From assembly GCA_019455285.1 (NCBI GenBank), contig JACFMS010000004.1, forward strand, positions 19,749 to 83,748: 64,000 nt of DNA, written 5' to 3'. The position numbers were made by a program, and so were the translations under genes. Positions 36,608 through 45,562 of this stretch are shown one piece after another. Each line of letters begins with the position of its first letter. The stretch's first letter is position 1. The DNA is from Sphingomonadales bacterium (lineage in GTDB: Bacteria; Pseudomonadota; Alphaproteobacteria; Sphingomonadales; Govanellaceae). Below the pieces are notes generated by a model, which saw nothing but the letters and a program-made list of their open reading frames with translations, searched no databases and was not told the origin of the DNA.

Positions 36608-37500
36608 ACAGCCTGTATTGATGCTCGCAGCAGGTCGACCGCCACGGCGGGCGGTGAGGCGGCGTCATCGCTGGCGCGTAACGCGGCGTACCAGGTGACG
36701 GACAGGCCACCCTTCACAGGACGGGTGATAAGGCCCCGCGCGGCGCACGCCCGGGAAACCGTCAGCAGGGGCTGAATGGATAATGTTTCGCCGCCCGCCA
36801 CCAGATCGAGCACTACGGAGGTGCGGCCGCCGCTGATCACCTCCGGCGGCAGTTTGCGGGCGGTGGCGAATACCCGCTCGTATTCCAGCTCACGTTCCGG
36901 CGTGGTGTGGTAGGTGGCGTAAGGGTAGCGCGCCAAGTCATCGGCGGTTATTTCCTTACTTTCTGCCAAGGGATGGCTAACCGCCATCACCGCCACCAGT
37001 TGATCTTCCAGCAGGGGAAGACCGCGCACCGCCGCATGCACCGGCTCGCCGATCATCAGCACGATATCAGCAACGTTGGCCAGGAGGAGGGTGAGGGGGT
37101 CTTCCGCCACGTCGACGATCACCTCGGCGGCATAAGTCGGATGATCCTGCCGTAAGCGGCGATAAAACGGCGGGAACCAGTGAAAGGGCGTGTAGCAGGC
37201 GCCGCACAGACGGATCACATAGTCGACGCCGCGAGCCAGCTGCTCCAGGTCGAACTCGGCCCGCTCCGCCTCGTTAAGGATGGTGCGGGCGGCCAACGCC
37301 AACCGCCGGCCGGCCCGGGTCAGGGCCACCCGCCGGCCATCGCGGTAAAACAGCGCTGCGTCCACCCGCCGCTCCGCCTCGCGCATGCGATGGCTGACCG
37401 CCGACTGGGTAAGCCCCAGGGCCTTGGCAGCGGCCGATACGCTTTGGGTGGCGGCCAGCGCCTGGATCATCGCCAGATGGTGAAAGCCAAGCCGGTTCAT
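36604..37500 (-). CDS. LysR-family regulator next to kynABU
   Basis: A 298-residue LysR protein with HTH (about 5-65, SVSAAAKALGLTQSAVSHRM) and an effector domain (about 90-295). The sequence is MetR-like in style. It is divergent from kynA across 120 bp of AT-rich DNA that holds an inverted repeat, the usual layout for a LysR protein controlling the facing operon. Tryptophan or kynurenine as effector is an inference from position. Confidence 0.85.
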   Translation of the reverse strand: MNRLGFHHLAMIQALAATQSVSAAAKALGLTQSAVSHRMREAERRVDAALFYRDGRRVALTRAGRRLALAARTILNEAERAEFDLEQLARGVDYVIRLCGACYTPFHWFPPFYRRLRQDHPTYAAEVIVDVAEDPLTLLLANVADIVLMIGEPVHAAVRGLPLLEDQLVAVMAVSHPLAESKEITADDLARYPYATYHTTPERELEYERVFATARKLPPEVISGGRTSVVLDLVAGGETLSIQPLLTVSRACAARGLITRPVKGGLSVTWYAALRASDDAASPPAVAVDLLRASIQAV

Positions 37501-37534
37501 CTGCTCCTCCCGAGTCGCTTATATATTAATATTA

Positions 37535-37550
37535 TTCATGAAATACTGAA
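37535..37550 (+). promoter_or_regulatory. Inverted repeat between lysR and kynA
   Basis: TTCA-N8-TGAA in the AT-rich lysR-kynA gap, followed by another AATGAA. It resembles an imperfect LysR-type box in size and position. Not tested. Confidence 0.3.
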
Positions 37551-37620
37551 AATAATGAAAAAGACTTCATAATTGAATTCTTCTAACATCGACGCATGTC
37601 TTGATCTAAGAGGGAAGTTT

Positions 37621-38469
37621 ATGACCGAATCCGTTAGCTCGCGCGCCGCCGTCGATGTCAGCGACCAGGAAATCCATTGGGACCAGGACATGTCCTATGG
37701 CCAGTACCTGGATCTGGAGAAGCTGCTCAAGTGCCAACGGCCGCAGTCCACCGAGCATGATGAAATGCTGTTTATCGTCATCCATCAGGCGTCCGAGCTA
37801 TGGATGAAGCTCTGCCTGCACGAAATCACCGCCGCCATGGGCCGCATTGACGCCGACGATTTGGGACCGGCCCTGAAGATGCTGGTGCGAGTCGCCAAAG
37901 TTCAGGCGCAGCTCTTGCAATCCTGGGAAGTGCTGACCACCATGACACCCGCCGATTACGCCAGCTTCCGTGATGCCTTGGGTCAGTCGTCTGGCTTTCA
38001 GTCCTACCAGTACCGCCAGATCGAATATGCGCTGGGCAACAAAAACGCCGCCATGGCCGAGGTACATCGCGCTCACCCGCAGCATTATCAACATTTGCAG
38101 GAGATCTTGAGCGCGCCGAGCCTTTATGATCGCTGTTTAAAGCTACTCTCGCGGCGGGGATTTCCCATCCCGACGTCACACCTGGAGCGGGACTGGTCAC
38201 AGCCCTATGAGCCGAACGCGGCGGTGGAGGATGCTTGGCGCGCGGTTTATCAAAACACCGCCCAGCATTGGGAATTGTATAGTTTGGCCGAGAAGATGGT
38301 TGATCTGGAATACCAGTTCCATCATTGGCGCTTCAGCCACATGAAAACCGTGGAGCGCATCATCGGCTATAAGCGCGGCACCGGCGGCACGGCGGGGGTG
38401 AGCTATCTCGTCAAGGCGCTTGATCTGCGCTTCTTCCCCGAATTGTGGACGGTGCGCACCAGGCTTTAG
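37621..38469 (+). CDS. kynA: Tryptophan 2,3-dioxygenase
   Basis: A 282-residue haem dioxygenase that opens the indole ring of tryptophan to N-formylkynurenine. It has the substrate region EMLFIVIHQASELWMKL, SGFQSYQYRQIEY, and the haem His in FSHMKTVERIIGYKRGTGG. The start ATG at 37621 has AGAGGGAAG upstream; the frame opens at 37573. It is the first gene of kynA-kynB-kynU, with short gaps of 13 bp. Confidence 0.96.
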   Translation: MTESVSSRAAVDVSDQEIHWDQDMSYGQYLDLEKLLKCQRPQSTEHDEMLFIVIHQASELWMKLCLHEITAAMGRIDADDLGPALKMLVRVAKVQAQLLQSWEVLTTMTPADYASFRDALGQSSGFQSYQYRQIEYALGNKNAAMAEVHRAHPQHYQHLQEILSAPSLYDRCLKLLSRRGFPIPTSHLERDWSQPYEPNAAVEDAWRAVYQNTAQHWELYSLAEKMVDLEYQFHHWRFSHMKTVERIIGYKRGTGGTAGVSYLVKALDLRFFPELWTVRTRL

Positions 38470-38482
38470 GAGTTGAGGTGAC

Positions 38483-39109
38483 GTGAGGCGGATCATCGAT
38501 ATCTCGCAGACCTTGCGGTCCGGCCTGCCGGTATGGCCGGGCGATATCGCCTTTGCGGCTAGCGCACAATGGAGTATGGGGCCAAGTTCTCCGGTGAACG
38601 TGTCGCGATTGACGCTCTCCACCCACAGCGGCAGCCATGCCGATGCGCCGTTGCATTACGACGCCGCTGGCCAGGATGCGGCGACGGTGGAGCTGACGCC
38701 TTATATCGGTCTTTGCATCGTCATCGACGCGCGTGGCGCGGGCGAAACGGTGAAACCCGACGACATCGCCGATGCCGTGCCAGCGCGCGTCACCCGGATG
38801 CTCATTCGCACTTTCGATAAGTTCCCAAGGGATCATTGGCCGCTCTCTTTTAAAGCCATCGCGCCGGCAACCATTGATATGCTGGCGGCGCGCGGCTGTG
38901 TGCTCATCGGTGTCGATGCGCCATCCATCGACCCCGAGCACTCGAAAACCATGGACGCGCATGGTCGCGTGCGCGCCGCCGGCATGGCGATCTTGGAGGG
39001 CCTGGTGCTCGATCACGTGACTCCGGGCGCTTATGAGTTGATTGCGCTGCCATTGAAAATAGAAGGCGGGGATGCCAGCCCCGTTCGCGCTGTCCTGAGA
39101 GAGAGATAA
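38483..39109 (+). CDS. kynB: Kynurenine formamidase (arylformamidase)
   Basis: A 208-residue metal-dependent cyclase-like hydrolase that removes formate from N-formylkynurenine. The metal signature is HSGSHADAPLHY, and further ligand residues lie in LIGVDAPSIDPEHSKTMDAH. The GTG start at 38483 has GGAGTTGAGGTGAC upstream. It lies between kynA and kynU and is clearly part of that operon. Confidence 0.95.
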   Translation: MRRIIDISQTLRSGLPVWPGDIAFAASAQWSMGPSSPVNVSRLTLSTHSGSHADAPLHYDAAGQDAATVELTPYIGLCIVIDARGAGETVKPDDIADAVPARVTRMLIRTFDKFPRDHWPLSFKAIAPATIDMLAARGCVLIGVDAPSIDPEHSKTMDAHGRVRAAGMAILEGLVLDHVTPGAYELIALPLKIEGGDASPVRAVLRER

Positions 39110-39122
39110 GGGAGACTGTTTG

Positions 39123-40364
39123 ATGACCAAGCTCACCCGCGCCGATTGCGCGGCGATGGATACGGAATCGCCGTTTGCCGCTCACCGCGCGCAGTTCGAA
39201 CTGCCGCAGTCCTGCATCTACATGAACGGCAATTCGCTGGGGCCGTTGATTCGCGCCTGCCGGGAACGAGCAGCCGCAACGGTGGCCGAAGAATGGGGCG
39301 TCGGCCTTATTCGCAGCTGGAATACCGCCGGTTGGTACGATTTGCCGGTGCGGCTGGGCGACAAGATTGCCCGGCTTATCGGCGCGCAAGCTAGCGAGGT
39401 AGTGGTGGCTGACAGCACTTCGGCCAATGTTTTCAAGGTGGCGGCAGCTGCGGCGGCGCTGCGTCCTGGTCGGCGCAAGATCATCAGCGAGAAGGGCAAT
39501 TTCCCCACCGATCTTTATGTGCTCGATGGCGTCTGCCGCTTCATGGGCGAGACGCGAGAACTGAAAACATTCGATCGACACGAGATCATCGACGCCATTG
39601 ATGATGATACCGCTGTCGTCGTGCTGACGCACGTGCATTATGTCACGTCGGAAATGTTCGATATGGTAGCGGTCACCCGCGCCGCCCACGATAACGGCGC
39701 GCTCATGGTCTGGGATTTGAGTCATTCCACCGGCGCGGTCAGCGTCGACCTGAATGGAGCACATGCCGATTTCGCCGTGGGCTGCGGCTATAAGTACTTG
39801 AATGGCGGCCCCGGCGCGCCGGCCTTCGCGTTCGTCGCCAAGCGCCACTTGCCCCAGGTGCGCCAGCCCTTGTCGGGATGGTTCGGCCATGCCAATCCTT
39901 TTGCCTTTGTTGATGATTTCACGCCCGCCGACGGCATTCGCCGCCTGTTGTGCGGCACGCCGCCGATCATTGGCGCTTCCGTGCTGGAGGCGGCAGTGGA
40001 TATTTTTGCGGATGTCGATATGGTGACTGTTCGTCAGACGTCCATCAGCCTAAGCGAACTTTTCTTACGGCTGATTGAAGAACGCTGCGATGGATTTGGT
40101 CTCAGCCTCGTCTCGCCGGCGGACGCCGACGCCCGCGGCAGCCACATTTCGCTCGCCCATGAGCAGGGGTATGCGATCATGCAGGCGCTGATCGCGCGCG
40201 GCGTTATCGGCGACTTTCGCGCGCCGCACTTCATCCGCTTCGGTTTTACGCCGCTTTATTTGCGCCATGTTGACGTGTGGGATGCGGTGGAGGCGTTGCG
40301 CGATATCATGGAAACACGCGCTTATGCCTCGCCCGCCTTCACCCACCGCCAGGCGGTGACGTGA
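39123..40364 (+). CDS. kynU: Kynureninase
   Basis: A 413-residue PLP enzyme (fold type I) that cleaves kynurenine to anthranilate and alanine. Motifs are IYMNGNSLGPL, the PLP-binding WDLSHSTGAVSVDL and the Schiff-base Lys in GCGYKYLNGGPG. The ATG at 39123 has AGGGAGACTGTTTG upstream. No anthranilate dioxygenase is nearby, so the fate of anthranilate is open. Its stop is one base from the convergent DUF4863 gene. Confidence 0.96.
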   Translation: MTKLTRADCAAMDTESPFAAHRAQFELPQSCIYMNGNSLGPLIRACRERAAATVAEEWGVGLIRSWNTAGWYDLPVRLGDKIARLIGAQASEVVVADSTSANVFKVAAAAAALRPGRRKIISEKGNFPTDLYVLDGVCRFMGETRELKTFDRHEIIDAIDDDTAVVVLTHVHYVTSEMFDMVAVTRAAHDNGALMVWDLSHSTGAVSVDLNGAHADFAVGCGYKYLNGGPGAPAFAFVAKRHLPQVRQPLSGWFGHANPFAFVDDFTPADGIRRLLCGTPPIIGASVLEAAVDIFADVDMVTVRQTSISLSELFLRLIEERCDGFGLSLVSPADADARGSHISLAHEQGYAIMQALIARGVIGDFRAPHFIRFGFTPLYLRHVDVWDAVEALRDIMETRAYASPAFTHRQAVT

Positions 40365-40365
40365 A

Positions 40366-40830
40366 TTAGGTAAATTCAATCGCTCCGTCAGGCAGCAGAT
40401 AAAGGACGATGGCCTTGCCGCCGGTCACCGTGGGATTGTGGGCGTGGCCGGCGGGATAAACCAGCCAGCCCGCGCCCCGGCCATCGAATTGCGCCCCTGG
40501 GTCGAGCGGCATGATAACGTCGATCTCGCCGTTGGGATGGCGGTGATGGGGTCCCACAATATTGTCCATCAGCACCACGTCCACGGAAAAATGGCCGCTC
40601 GTCGGCGATGGCTTGATGATGCGGCCAAAGCGGATGCCGCCGTGTTCCCGATTGCATAGCCAGCCCTCGGCAATGCCCGCTTCGCAGGCTTTTGCCAGCG
40701 TGCGGAAGGCCCCGCCGGCGGCGGGGTAGGCCTTATTGAGATAGGTTTCCAGGTTTTGATCCAGCGCGCGCCCAATGATGGCCGCCGTAACGTCGCCGAT
40801 GATCTGGTCAAAGTCCGATCGGGCGCTCAT
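40366..40830 (-). CDS. DUF4863 / 4-hydroxylaminobenzoate lyase-like protein
   Basis: A 154-residue protein. The second half has a cupin-like pattern: VGPHHRHPNGEIDVIMPLD, then GWLVYPAGHAHNPTVTGGKAIVLYLLP. The His residues could hold a metal. The family includes PnbB-type 4-hydroxylaminobenzoate lyase. The gene follows a flavodoxin gene by three bases and stands between kynU and boxR, so a role on an aromatic acid or CoA ester is likely but not proven. Confidence 0.7.
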   Translation of the reverse strand: MSARSDFDQIIGDVTAAIIGRALDQNLETYLNKAYPAAGGAFRTLAKACEAGIAEGWLCNREHGGIRFGRIIKPSPTSGHFSVDVVLMDNIVGPHHRHPNGEIDVIMPLDPGAQFDGRGAGWLVYPAGHAHNPTVTGGKAIVLYLLPDGAIEFT

Positions 40831-40833
40831 GGC

Positions 40834-41310
40834 TCAAGCCGCTGATCTCAAGTGCGGCATGGCTTCTTCCAGCCAGCCGCCGATCCAGTCCAGCGCCACA
40901 TCCTCGGCCAAGTTACCCGAGGAGGCGTCGCAAATCAGCGCCTCGCCAATGCGTTTGGCGCCCAGGGATTGCAGCAAGTTGTCGAATTGCAGGCCGCCCC
41001 GGCAGAAGGTTTCGCTGTAGGTTCGGTCGCCCAGCGCCACCACGCCATAGCGCACATGGGCGAGTTGGGGCTTCTTTTCCTTCAGGTCGTTAAAGAGCGC
41101 CCGGGCGTTATCCGGCACATCGCCCTGGCCGAAAGTTGAGGAGCAGATCAGGAACAGCCCATCCTTAGCGAACACCTCAGCCCGCAGGTCGTCCATCAGT
41201 TCCACGTCGACGGCGATGCCGCGTTTCTTCAGGAACCCCTCCAATTCGTCAGCCACCAGCTGCGCCGTCCCGGTCATGGTGCCGACCAGGATATGTACGG
41301 GCTTTGTCAT
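40834..41310 (-). CDS. Flavodoxin / MioC-like protein
   Basis: A 158-residue FMN-binding flavodoxin fold with phosphate loop GTMTGTAQLVADEL, CSSTFGQGDVPDNA and GVVALGDRTYSETFC. It is an electron carrier in the cytosol. ATG 41310 is chosen because GGAG lies 11 bases upstream; ATG 41319 is too close to it. It is divergent from boxR across a TGCA-type operator and forms an operon with the DUF4863 gene. It could feed electrons to BoxB, since no BoxA is here (inference). Confidence 0.82.
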   Translation of the reverse strand: MTKPVHILVGTMTGTAQLVADELEGFLKKRGIAVDVELMDDLRAEVFAKDGLFLICSSTFGQGDVPDNARALFNDLKEKKPQLAHVRYGVVALGDRTYSETFCRGGLQFDNLLQSLGAKRIGEALICDASSGNLAEDVALDWIGGWLEEAMPHLRSAA

Positions 41311-41361
41311 GTCGCTCATATCTCCGTGCGGTTGCAATTTCTGATGATCTTTCGATGAATA

Positions 41362-41375
41362 TGCACTATAATGCG
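41362..41375. promoter_or_regulatory. BoxR-type operator in the flavodoxin-boxR gap
   Basis: TGCA-N6-TGCG, sharing TGCACTATA with two sites before boxC. It overlaps TATAAT (41367-41372), a good -10 element. Placement between divergent genes suggests BoxR controls both itself and the flavodoxin operon. Confidence 0.5.
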
Positions 41376-41461
41376 TATTTGAGCAAGATATATCTCATTA
41401 TCGTACGGTTTGTAAAACCCTGCTACAAGGGAGGCCGTCGCGAGAAAAGGTAGATCAGGGC

Positions 41462-42355
41462 ATGCGCAAAGGCCGGCAGAATGATACCTCCCACATAGAG
41501 GCGGACGAGGAGCCGTTTCTCCGCCACCTGGCGGAGCGGGTGCGTGCCGCACGGGCGCGGCGCGGCATGACACGCAAGAACCTGTCCCGGGATTCCGATG
41601 TTTCTGAGCGCTATCTGGCGCAACTGGAAGGTGGCGAGGGCAACGCCTCGGTGCTGGTGCTGCGGCGCATCGCCCGAGCTGTCGGGCTACCCTTGGAATC
41701 GCTCCTCACGGAAGCGCCGGAGCGGTCCGTGGATGAGCTGCTCGTCCTCGAATCCTTGAAGCGCCTGGAGCCGGAGGAGATCGCCGAGCTGCGGCACTAT
41801 ATCGACCGCCGCTTTGCCGCCAAGAATCGGACCGACAAGGCCATTCACGTCTCGCTGGTTGGCCTGCGTGGGGCCGGCAAAAGCACCTTAGGGAGACGTC
41901 TGGCCGACCGTCTGGGCGTGCCCTTTGTCGAGCTTAACCGCCTCATTGAGGAGGAATATGGCGCGCCGATCAACGAGATTCTCGAACTCTCCGGGCAAAG
42001 CACCTACCGGCGCTATGAGCGCCGCGCCCTGGAGCGGGTGGTGAACGATTATCCGGCCGCCATCATCGGCACCGGCGGCGGGCTGGTGACCGAGCCGTCG
42101 ACGCTGGATTATCTTTTAAAGCACACCCTGACAGTATGGCTGACCGCCTCGCCCGAGGAGCACATGCGGCGGGTCATCGAGCAGGGCGACATGCGGCCGA
42201 TGGCGGACAATACCGAGGCCATGGATGACTTAAAGCGCATCCTGAAGGCCCGCGAGCCCTATTACCGCAAGGCCCAGCTCACCTTGAGCACCGCCGGCAA
42301 AACCGAGGACGAAAGCCTGCAAGATCTCCTGGATCTGGTCTCGCCGCAGCTTTAA
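41462..42355 (+). CDS. boxR: Transcriptional regulator BoxR (XRE HTH plus shikimate-kinase-like domain)
   Basis: A 297-residue fusion: an HTH_XRE domain (about 20-80, TRKNLSRDSDVSERYLAQLE), a short linker, then a shikimate-kinase-like domain (about 130-295) with P-loop GLRGAGKSTLG. This is the architecture of BoxR/BzdR, repressors of benzoate pathways in which benzoyl-CoA bound to the kinase-like domain releases DNA. It directly precedes boxC and boxB, and TGCA-N6-TGCA sites flank the gene. Confidence 0.93.
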   Translation: MRKGRQNDTSHIEADEEPFLRHLAERVRAARARRGMTRKNLSRDSDVSERYLAQLEGGEGNASVLVLRRIARAVGLPLESLLTEAPERSVDELLVLESLKRLEPEEIAELRHYIDRRFAAKNRTDKAIHVSLVGLRGAGKSTLGRRLADRLGVPFVELNRLIEEEYGAPINEILELSGQSTYRRYERRALERVVNDYPAAIIGTGGGLVTEPSTLDYLLKHTLTVWLTASPEEHMRRVIEQGDMRPMADNTEAMDDLKRILKAREPYYRKAQLTLSTAGKTEDESLQDLLDLVSPQL

Positions 42356-42384
42356 TCCTCTTGCACTATAGAACATTTCCAGTC

Positions 42385-42415
42385 TTGACTTGTTCTAATA
42401 ATGCACTATACTGCA
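42385..42415 (+). promoter_or_regulatory. boxCB promoter with overlapping BoxR-type operators
   Basis: -35 TTGACT (42385-42390) and -10 TATACT (42407-42412) are 16 bases apart. TGCACTATACTGCA (42402-42415; TGCA-N6-TGCA) covers the -10. A related half site, TGCACTATAG, lies at 42362-42371. A repressor bound here would block RNA polymerase, as described for BoxR/BzdR. Confidence 0.65.
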
Positions 42416-42444
42416 TTTACTTGGTGCATTAGCGGAGAACCATC

Positions 42445-44127
42445 GTGCGTCCCCAGATAAAAACAGAGGAAGGGCGCGACGATCTCGTCCTGTTTGAGAC
42501 GTCGCCCGAACACTATCGCCACTGGTCGCTCAGCATTGACGGCCGAATCGCCACGCTGACCCTTAACGTCAACGAGGAAGCGTGCATTCGGCCCGGCTAT
42601 CAGCTGAAGCTCAATTCCTATGACCTTGGCGTCGATATTGAGCTTTATGACGCCTTGCAGCGCCTCCGCTTTGAACACCCGACGGTGGCAACGATCATCG
42701 TTGGCAGCGGCAAGGACCGGGTGTTCTGTTCGGGGGCCAACATTTACATGCTCGGTACCTCGACTCACGCCTGGAAGGTGAACTTTTGCAAGTTCACCAA
42801 CGAAACCCGCAACGGCATGGAAGATTCGAGCGCTCATAGCGGCCTGAAATTCATTGCCGCGCTCAATGGCTCCACCGCCGGCGGCGGCTACGAACTGGCG
42901 CTGGCCTGCGATGAGATTTACCTCGTCAACGATCGCTCCAGCGCGGTGAGTTTGCCGGAAGTGCCGCTTTTGGGCGTGCTGCCGGGCACCGGCGGCCTCA
43001 CCCGCGTCGTTGACAAGCGCAAGGTGCGGCGCGATCTCGCCGACGTCTTCTGCTCCATCGCCGATGGCGTGCGCGGCCGGCGGGCCAAGGAATGGCGGCT
43101 GGTGGATGACATCTTCGCGCCGGAAGTGTTCGCCGACCGCGTGCATGAACGGGCAGCGGCGTTGGCGGCGACCTCCCAGCGTCCGCAAGACGCCAGCGGC
43201 GTCAAGCTGACGCCGCTCAATCGTCGCATTGACGGTGACGGCTACCATTACCAATGGGTCGATGCAACCATCGACCGCGCGGCTCGGGTGGCGACGCTGA
43301 CGGTGCGCGCTTGTCCCCCTGATGCGGCCACCGATGTGGCGGGCGCGCTGCGGGAAGGCGCGGCGTGGTGGCCGCTGGCCATGGCGCGCGAGCTCGATGA
43401 CGCTATTTTGATGCTGCGCACCAATGAGCTGGAAATCGGCGTCATCGCCTTTCGCACCCAAGGCGATGCGGCGGCGCAGGTGCGCATGGACGAGTTTCTC
43501 GCCGCGTCTCAAGATCATTGGTTCGTGCGCGAAACGGTGGGCATGCTGCGCCGCACCTTGGCGCGGTTGGATGTCACCTCGCGCAGCTTGGTCGCGCTTA
43601 TTGACGAAGGCAGTTGCTTTGCCGGCACGCTTTACGAATTGGCGCTGGCCGCCGACCGCATCTATATGCTCGATCTCCCCGACGATCCCGACAAAGCGCC
43701 GGGCATCACCCTGTCGGCGATGAATTTCGCCGGCTATCCCATGGTCAATGATCGCACCAGGCTGGCGACGCGTTTTAATGACGATGCGACGGTACTGAGC
43801 GCTCTGCGCCAGCACATCAACGAGCCACTGGACGCGCCGACGGCAAGCGATTTGGGGCTGGTCACCTTCACGCCGGACGAAATCGACTGGGATGACGAAA
43901 TTCGCGTCATGCTGGAAGAACGGGCTAGCCTGTCGCCGGATGCGCTCACCGGCATGGAAGCCAACCTGCGCTTTCCCGGCGCGGAGACCATGGTGACGAA
44001 AGTCTTCGCTCGCCTGTCGGCGTGGCAGAACTGGATCTTCAATCGTCCCAACGCCGTCGGCGAGCGGGGCGCTTTGAAAGTATATGGCAGCGGCCGGGCC
44101 GCAGAATTTAATCGCGAAAGGGTCTGA
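42445..44127 (+). CDS. boxC: Benzoyl-CoA-dihydrodiol (epoxide) lyase BoxC
   Basis: A 560-residue enoyl-CoA-hydratase-superfamily enzyme with a duplicated crotonase fold; the length fits BoxC (about 550). It has the oxyanion region VFCSGANIYML, AALNGSTAGGGYELALACDEIYL and the later LIDEGSCFAGTLYELALAADRIYML. It hydrolyses the ring-epoxide of benzoyl-CoA to 3,4-dehydroadipyl-CoA semialdehyde plus formate. The GTG start at 42445 has GCGGAGAACC upstream. boxB follows after four bases. Confidence 0.95.
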   Translation: MRPQIKTEEGRDDLVLFETSPEHYRHWSLSIDGRIATLTLNVNEEACIRPGYQLKLNSYDLGVDIELYDALQRLRFEHPTVATIIVGSGKDRVFCSGANIYMLGTSTHAWKVNFCKFTNETRNGMEDSSAHSGLKFIAALNGSTAGGGYELALACDEIYLVNDRSSAVSLPEVPLLGVLPGTGGLTRVVDKRKVRRDLADVFCSIADGVRGRRAKEWRLVDDIFAPEVFADRVHERAAALAATSQRPQDASGVKLTPLNRRIDGDGYHYQWVDATIDRAARVATLTVRACPPDAATDVAGALREGAAWWPLAMARELDDAILMLRTNELEIGVIAFRTQGDAAAQVRMDEFLAASQDHWFVRETVGMLRRTLARLDVTSRSLVALIDEGSCFAGTLYELALAADRIYMLDLPDDPDKAPGITLSAMNFAGYPMVNDRTRLATRFNDDATVLSALRQHINEPLDAPTASDLGLVTFTPDEIDWDDEIRVMLEERASLSPDALTGMEANLRFPGAETMVTKVFARLSAWQNWIFNRPNAVGERGALKVYGSGRAAEFNRERV

Positions 44128-44131
44128 TACC

Positions 44132-45556
44132 ATGTCGATCGACTATCAAGAACGCATTCCCAACAACGTCGATCTTAATTCCGATCGTCGTTTGCAGCGC
44201 GCGCTTGAACACTGGCAGCCTAAATTCATTGACTGGTGGAAGGAGCTCGGCCCCGAAAGTTTCCAGGCGGCGGACGTGTTCTTGCGCACCGCCGTGTCGG
44301 TGGACGCGCAGGGCTGGGCCAGCTACGGCTTTGTCAAGATGCCGGACTACCGCTGGGGCATCTTTTTGGCCGACCGCGTGGCGGACCGCACCATCGGCTT
44401 TGGTGATGAGATGGGCAAGCCGGTATGGCAGGAAGTGCCGGGCGAATACCGCTCCACCTTGCGCCGCCTGATCGTCACCCAAGGCGATACCGAGCCGGCC
44501 TCGGTGGAACAGCAGCGTCGATTGGGGCTCATCTGTCCGTCGCTTTATGATCTGCGCAACCTCTTCCAGGTCAATGTGGAGGAAGGGCGGCATCTGTGGG
44601 CGATGGTTTACCTGCTGCACGCCTATTTCGGCCGCGACGGTCGCGAGGAAGCGGAGGAAATGCTTTATCGCCATGCCGGCGACGCCAACAATCCGCGAAT
44701 TTTGTCTACCTTCAATGAGCCGATCGACGATTGGCTGTCGTTCTTCATGTTCACCTATTTTACCGACCGCGATGGCAAGTATCAGTTAAAGAGCTTGGCC
44801 GAGTCCGCCTTCGATCCGTTGTCGCGCACCTGCACCTTCATGCTCACCGAAGAGGCGCACCACATGTTCGTGGGCGAAACCGGCATCGGTCGGGTGGTGC
44901 AGCGCACGGTGGAAAAAATGCAAGAGCTGAAATCCGATGATCCGGCGTTGCTGCGCCGGCACGGCGTCATCGATCTGCCCACCGTGCAGCGCTACATCAA
45001 CTTCTGGTTCTCTTCGGCCTTGGACCTATTCGGCGCCGAGATATCGTCCAACGCCGCTAATTATTTCGGTACCGGCCTTAAAGGGCGTCCCGACGAGGCG
45101 TCTTATGCCGATCACAGCTTATTGGCGACAGAGCACACGCTCTACCGTCCCGATGGCAAGGGCGGCGTCGAGGCGGAAACCGTGGTCGCCCGTTCGGCGG
45201 TCAACCACATGACCCGCGACGCCTACGCCAAGGATTGCGAGATCGGCGTCAAACGCTGGAACCGCACCCTGGAAAAAGCCGGCATCGACTTTCGTTTCCA
45301 ACTGCCGAGCGATCGCTTCCGCCGCACCATCGGCGTATGGGCCAATGTGCCGACCGACACCCAGGGCAATCCGATTTCCGCGGCGGAATTCGAGCGCCGG
45401 CGTGGTGAATTTCTGCCCTCGGCGGAAGACCGCGCGTATGTAAAAAGCCTGATGCAGCCGGTGACCGAGCCCGGCAAAATGGCCGCCTGGATCGCGCCGC
45501 CGGCCCGCGGCATCGACAACAAGCCGGTGGAATACGAATACGTTCATTTGCAATAG
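44132..45556 (+). CDS. boxB: Benzoyl-CoA 2,3-epoxidase, oxygenase subunit BoxB
   Basis: A 474-residue class I diiron monooxygenase that epoxidises benzoyl-CoA. It has ligand-type helices around VNVEEGRHLWAMVYLLH and LTEEAHHMFVGETGIGRVV (E..H and E..HH pairs). The start ATG at 44132 (MSIDYQERIPNNV) fits the family; the open frame from 44084 overlaps boxC. The usual FAD/[4Fe-4S] reductase BoxA is not in the window. A 51-bp copy of the last codons of a boxB gene lies at 47513-47563. Confidence 0.96.
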   Translation: MSIDYQERIPNNVDLNSDRRLQRALEHWQPKFIDWWKELGPESFQAADVFLRTAVSVDAQGWASYGFVKMPDYRWGIFLADRVADRTIGFGDEMGKPVWQEVPGEYRSTLRRLIVTQGDTEPASVEQQRRLGLICPSLYDLRNLFQVNVEEGRHLWAMVYLLHAYFGRDGREEAEEMLYRHAGDANNPRILSTFNEPIDDWLSFFMFTYFTDRDGKYQLKSLAESAFDPLSRTCTFMLTEEAHHMFVGETGIGRVVQRTVEKMQELKSDDPALLRRHGVIDLPTVQRYINFWFSSALDLFGAEISSNAANYFGTGLKGRPDEASYADHSLLATEHTLYRPDGKGGVEAETVVARSAVNHMTRDAYAKDCEIGVKRWNRTLEKAGIDFRFQLPSDRFRRTIGVWANVPTDTQGNPISAAEFERRRGEFLPSAEDRAYVKSLMQPVTEPGKMAAWIAPPARGIDNKPVEYEYVHLQ

Positions 45557-45562
45557 GGCAGA

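Noticed and set aside
42406-44133. 575-residue open frame on the minus strand opposite boxC
   Set aside because: It is antisense to a clear BoxC; it covers the boxC promoter and has no recognisable domain.
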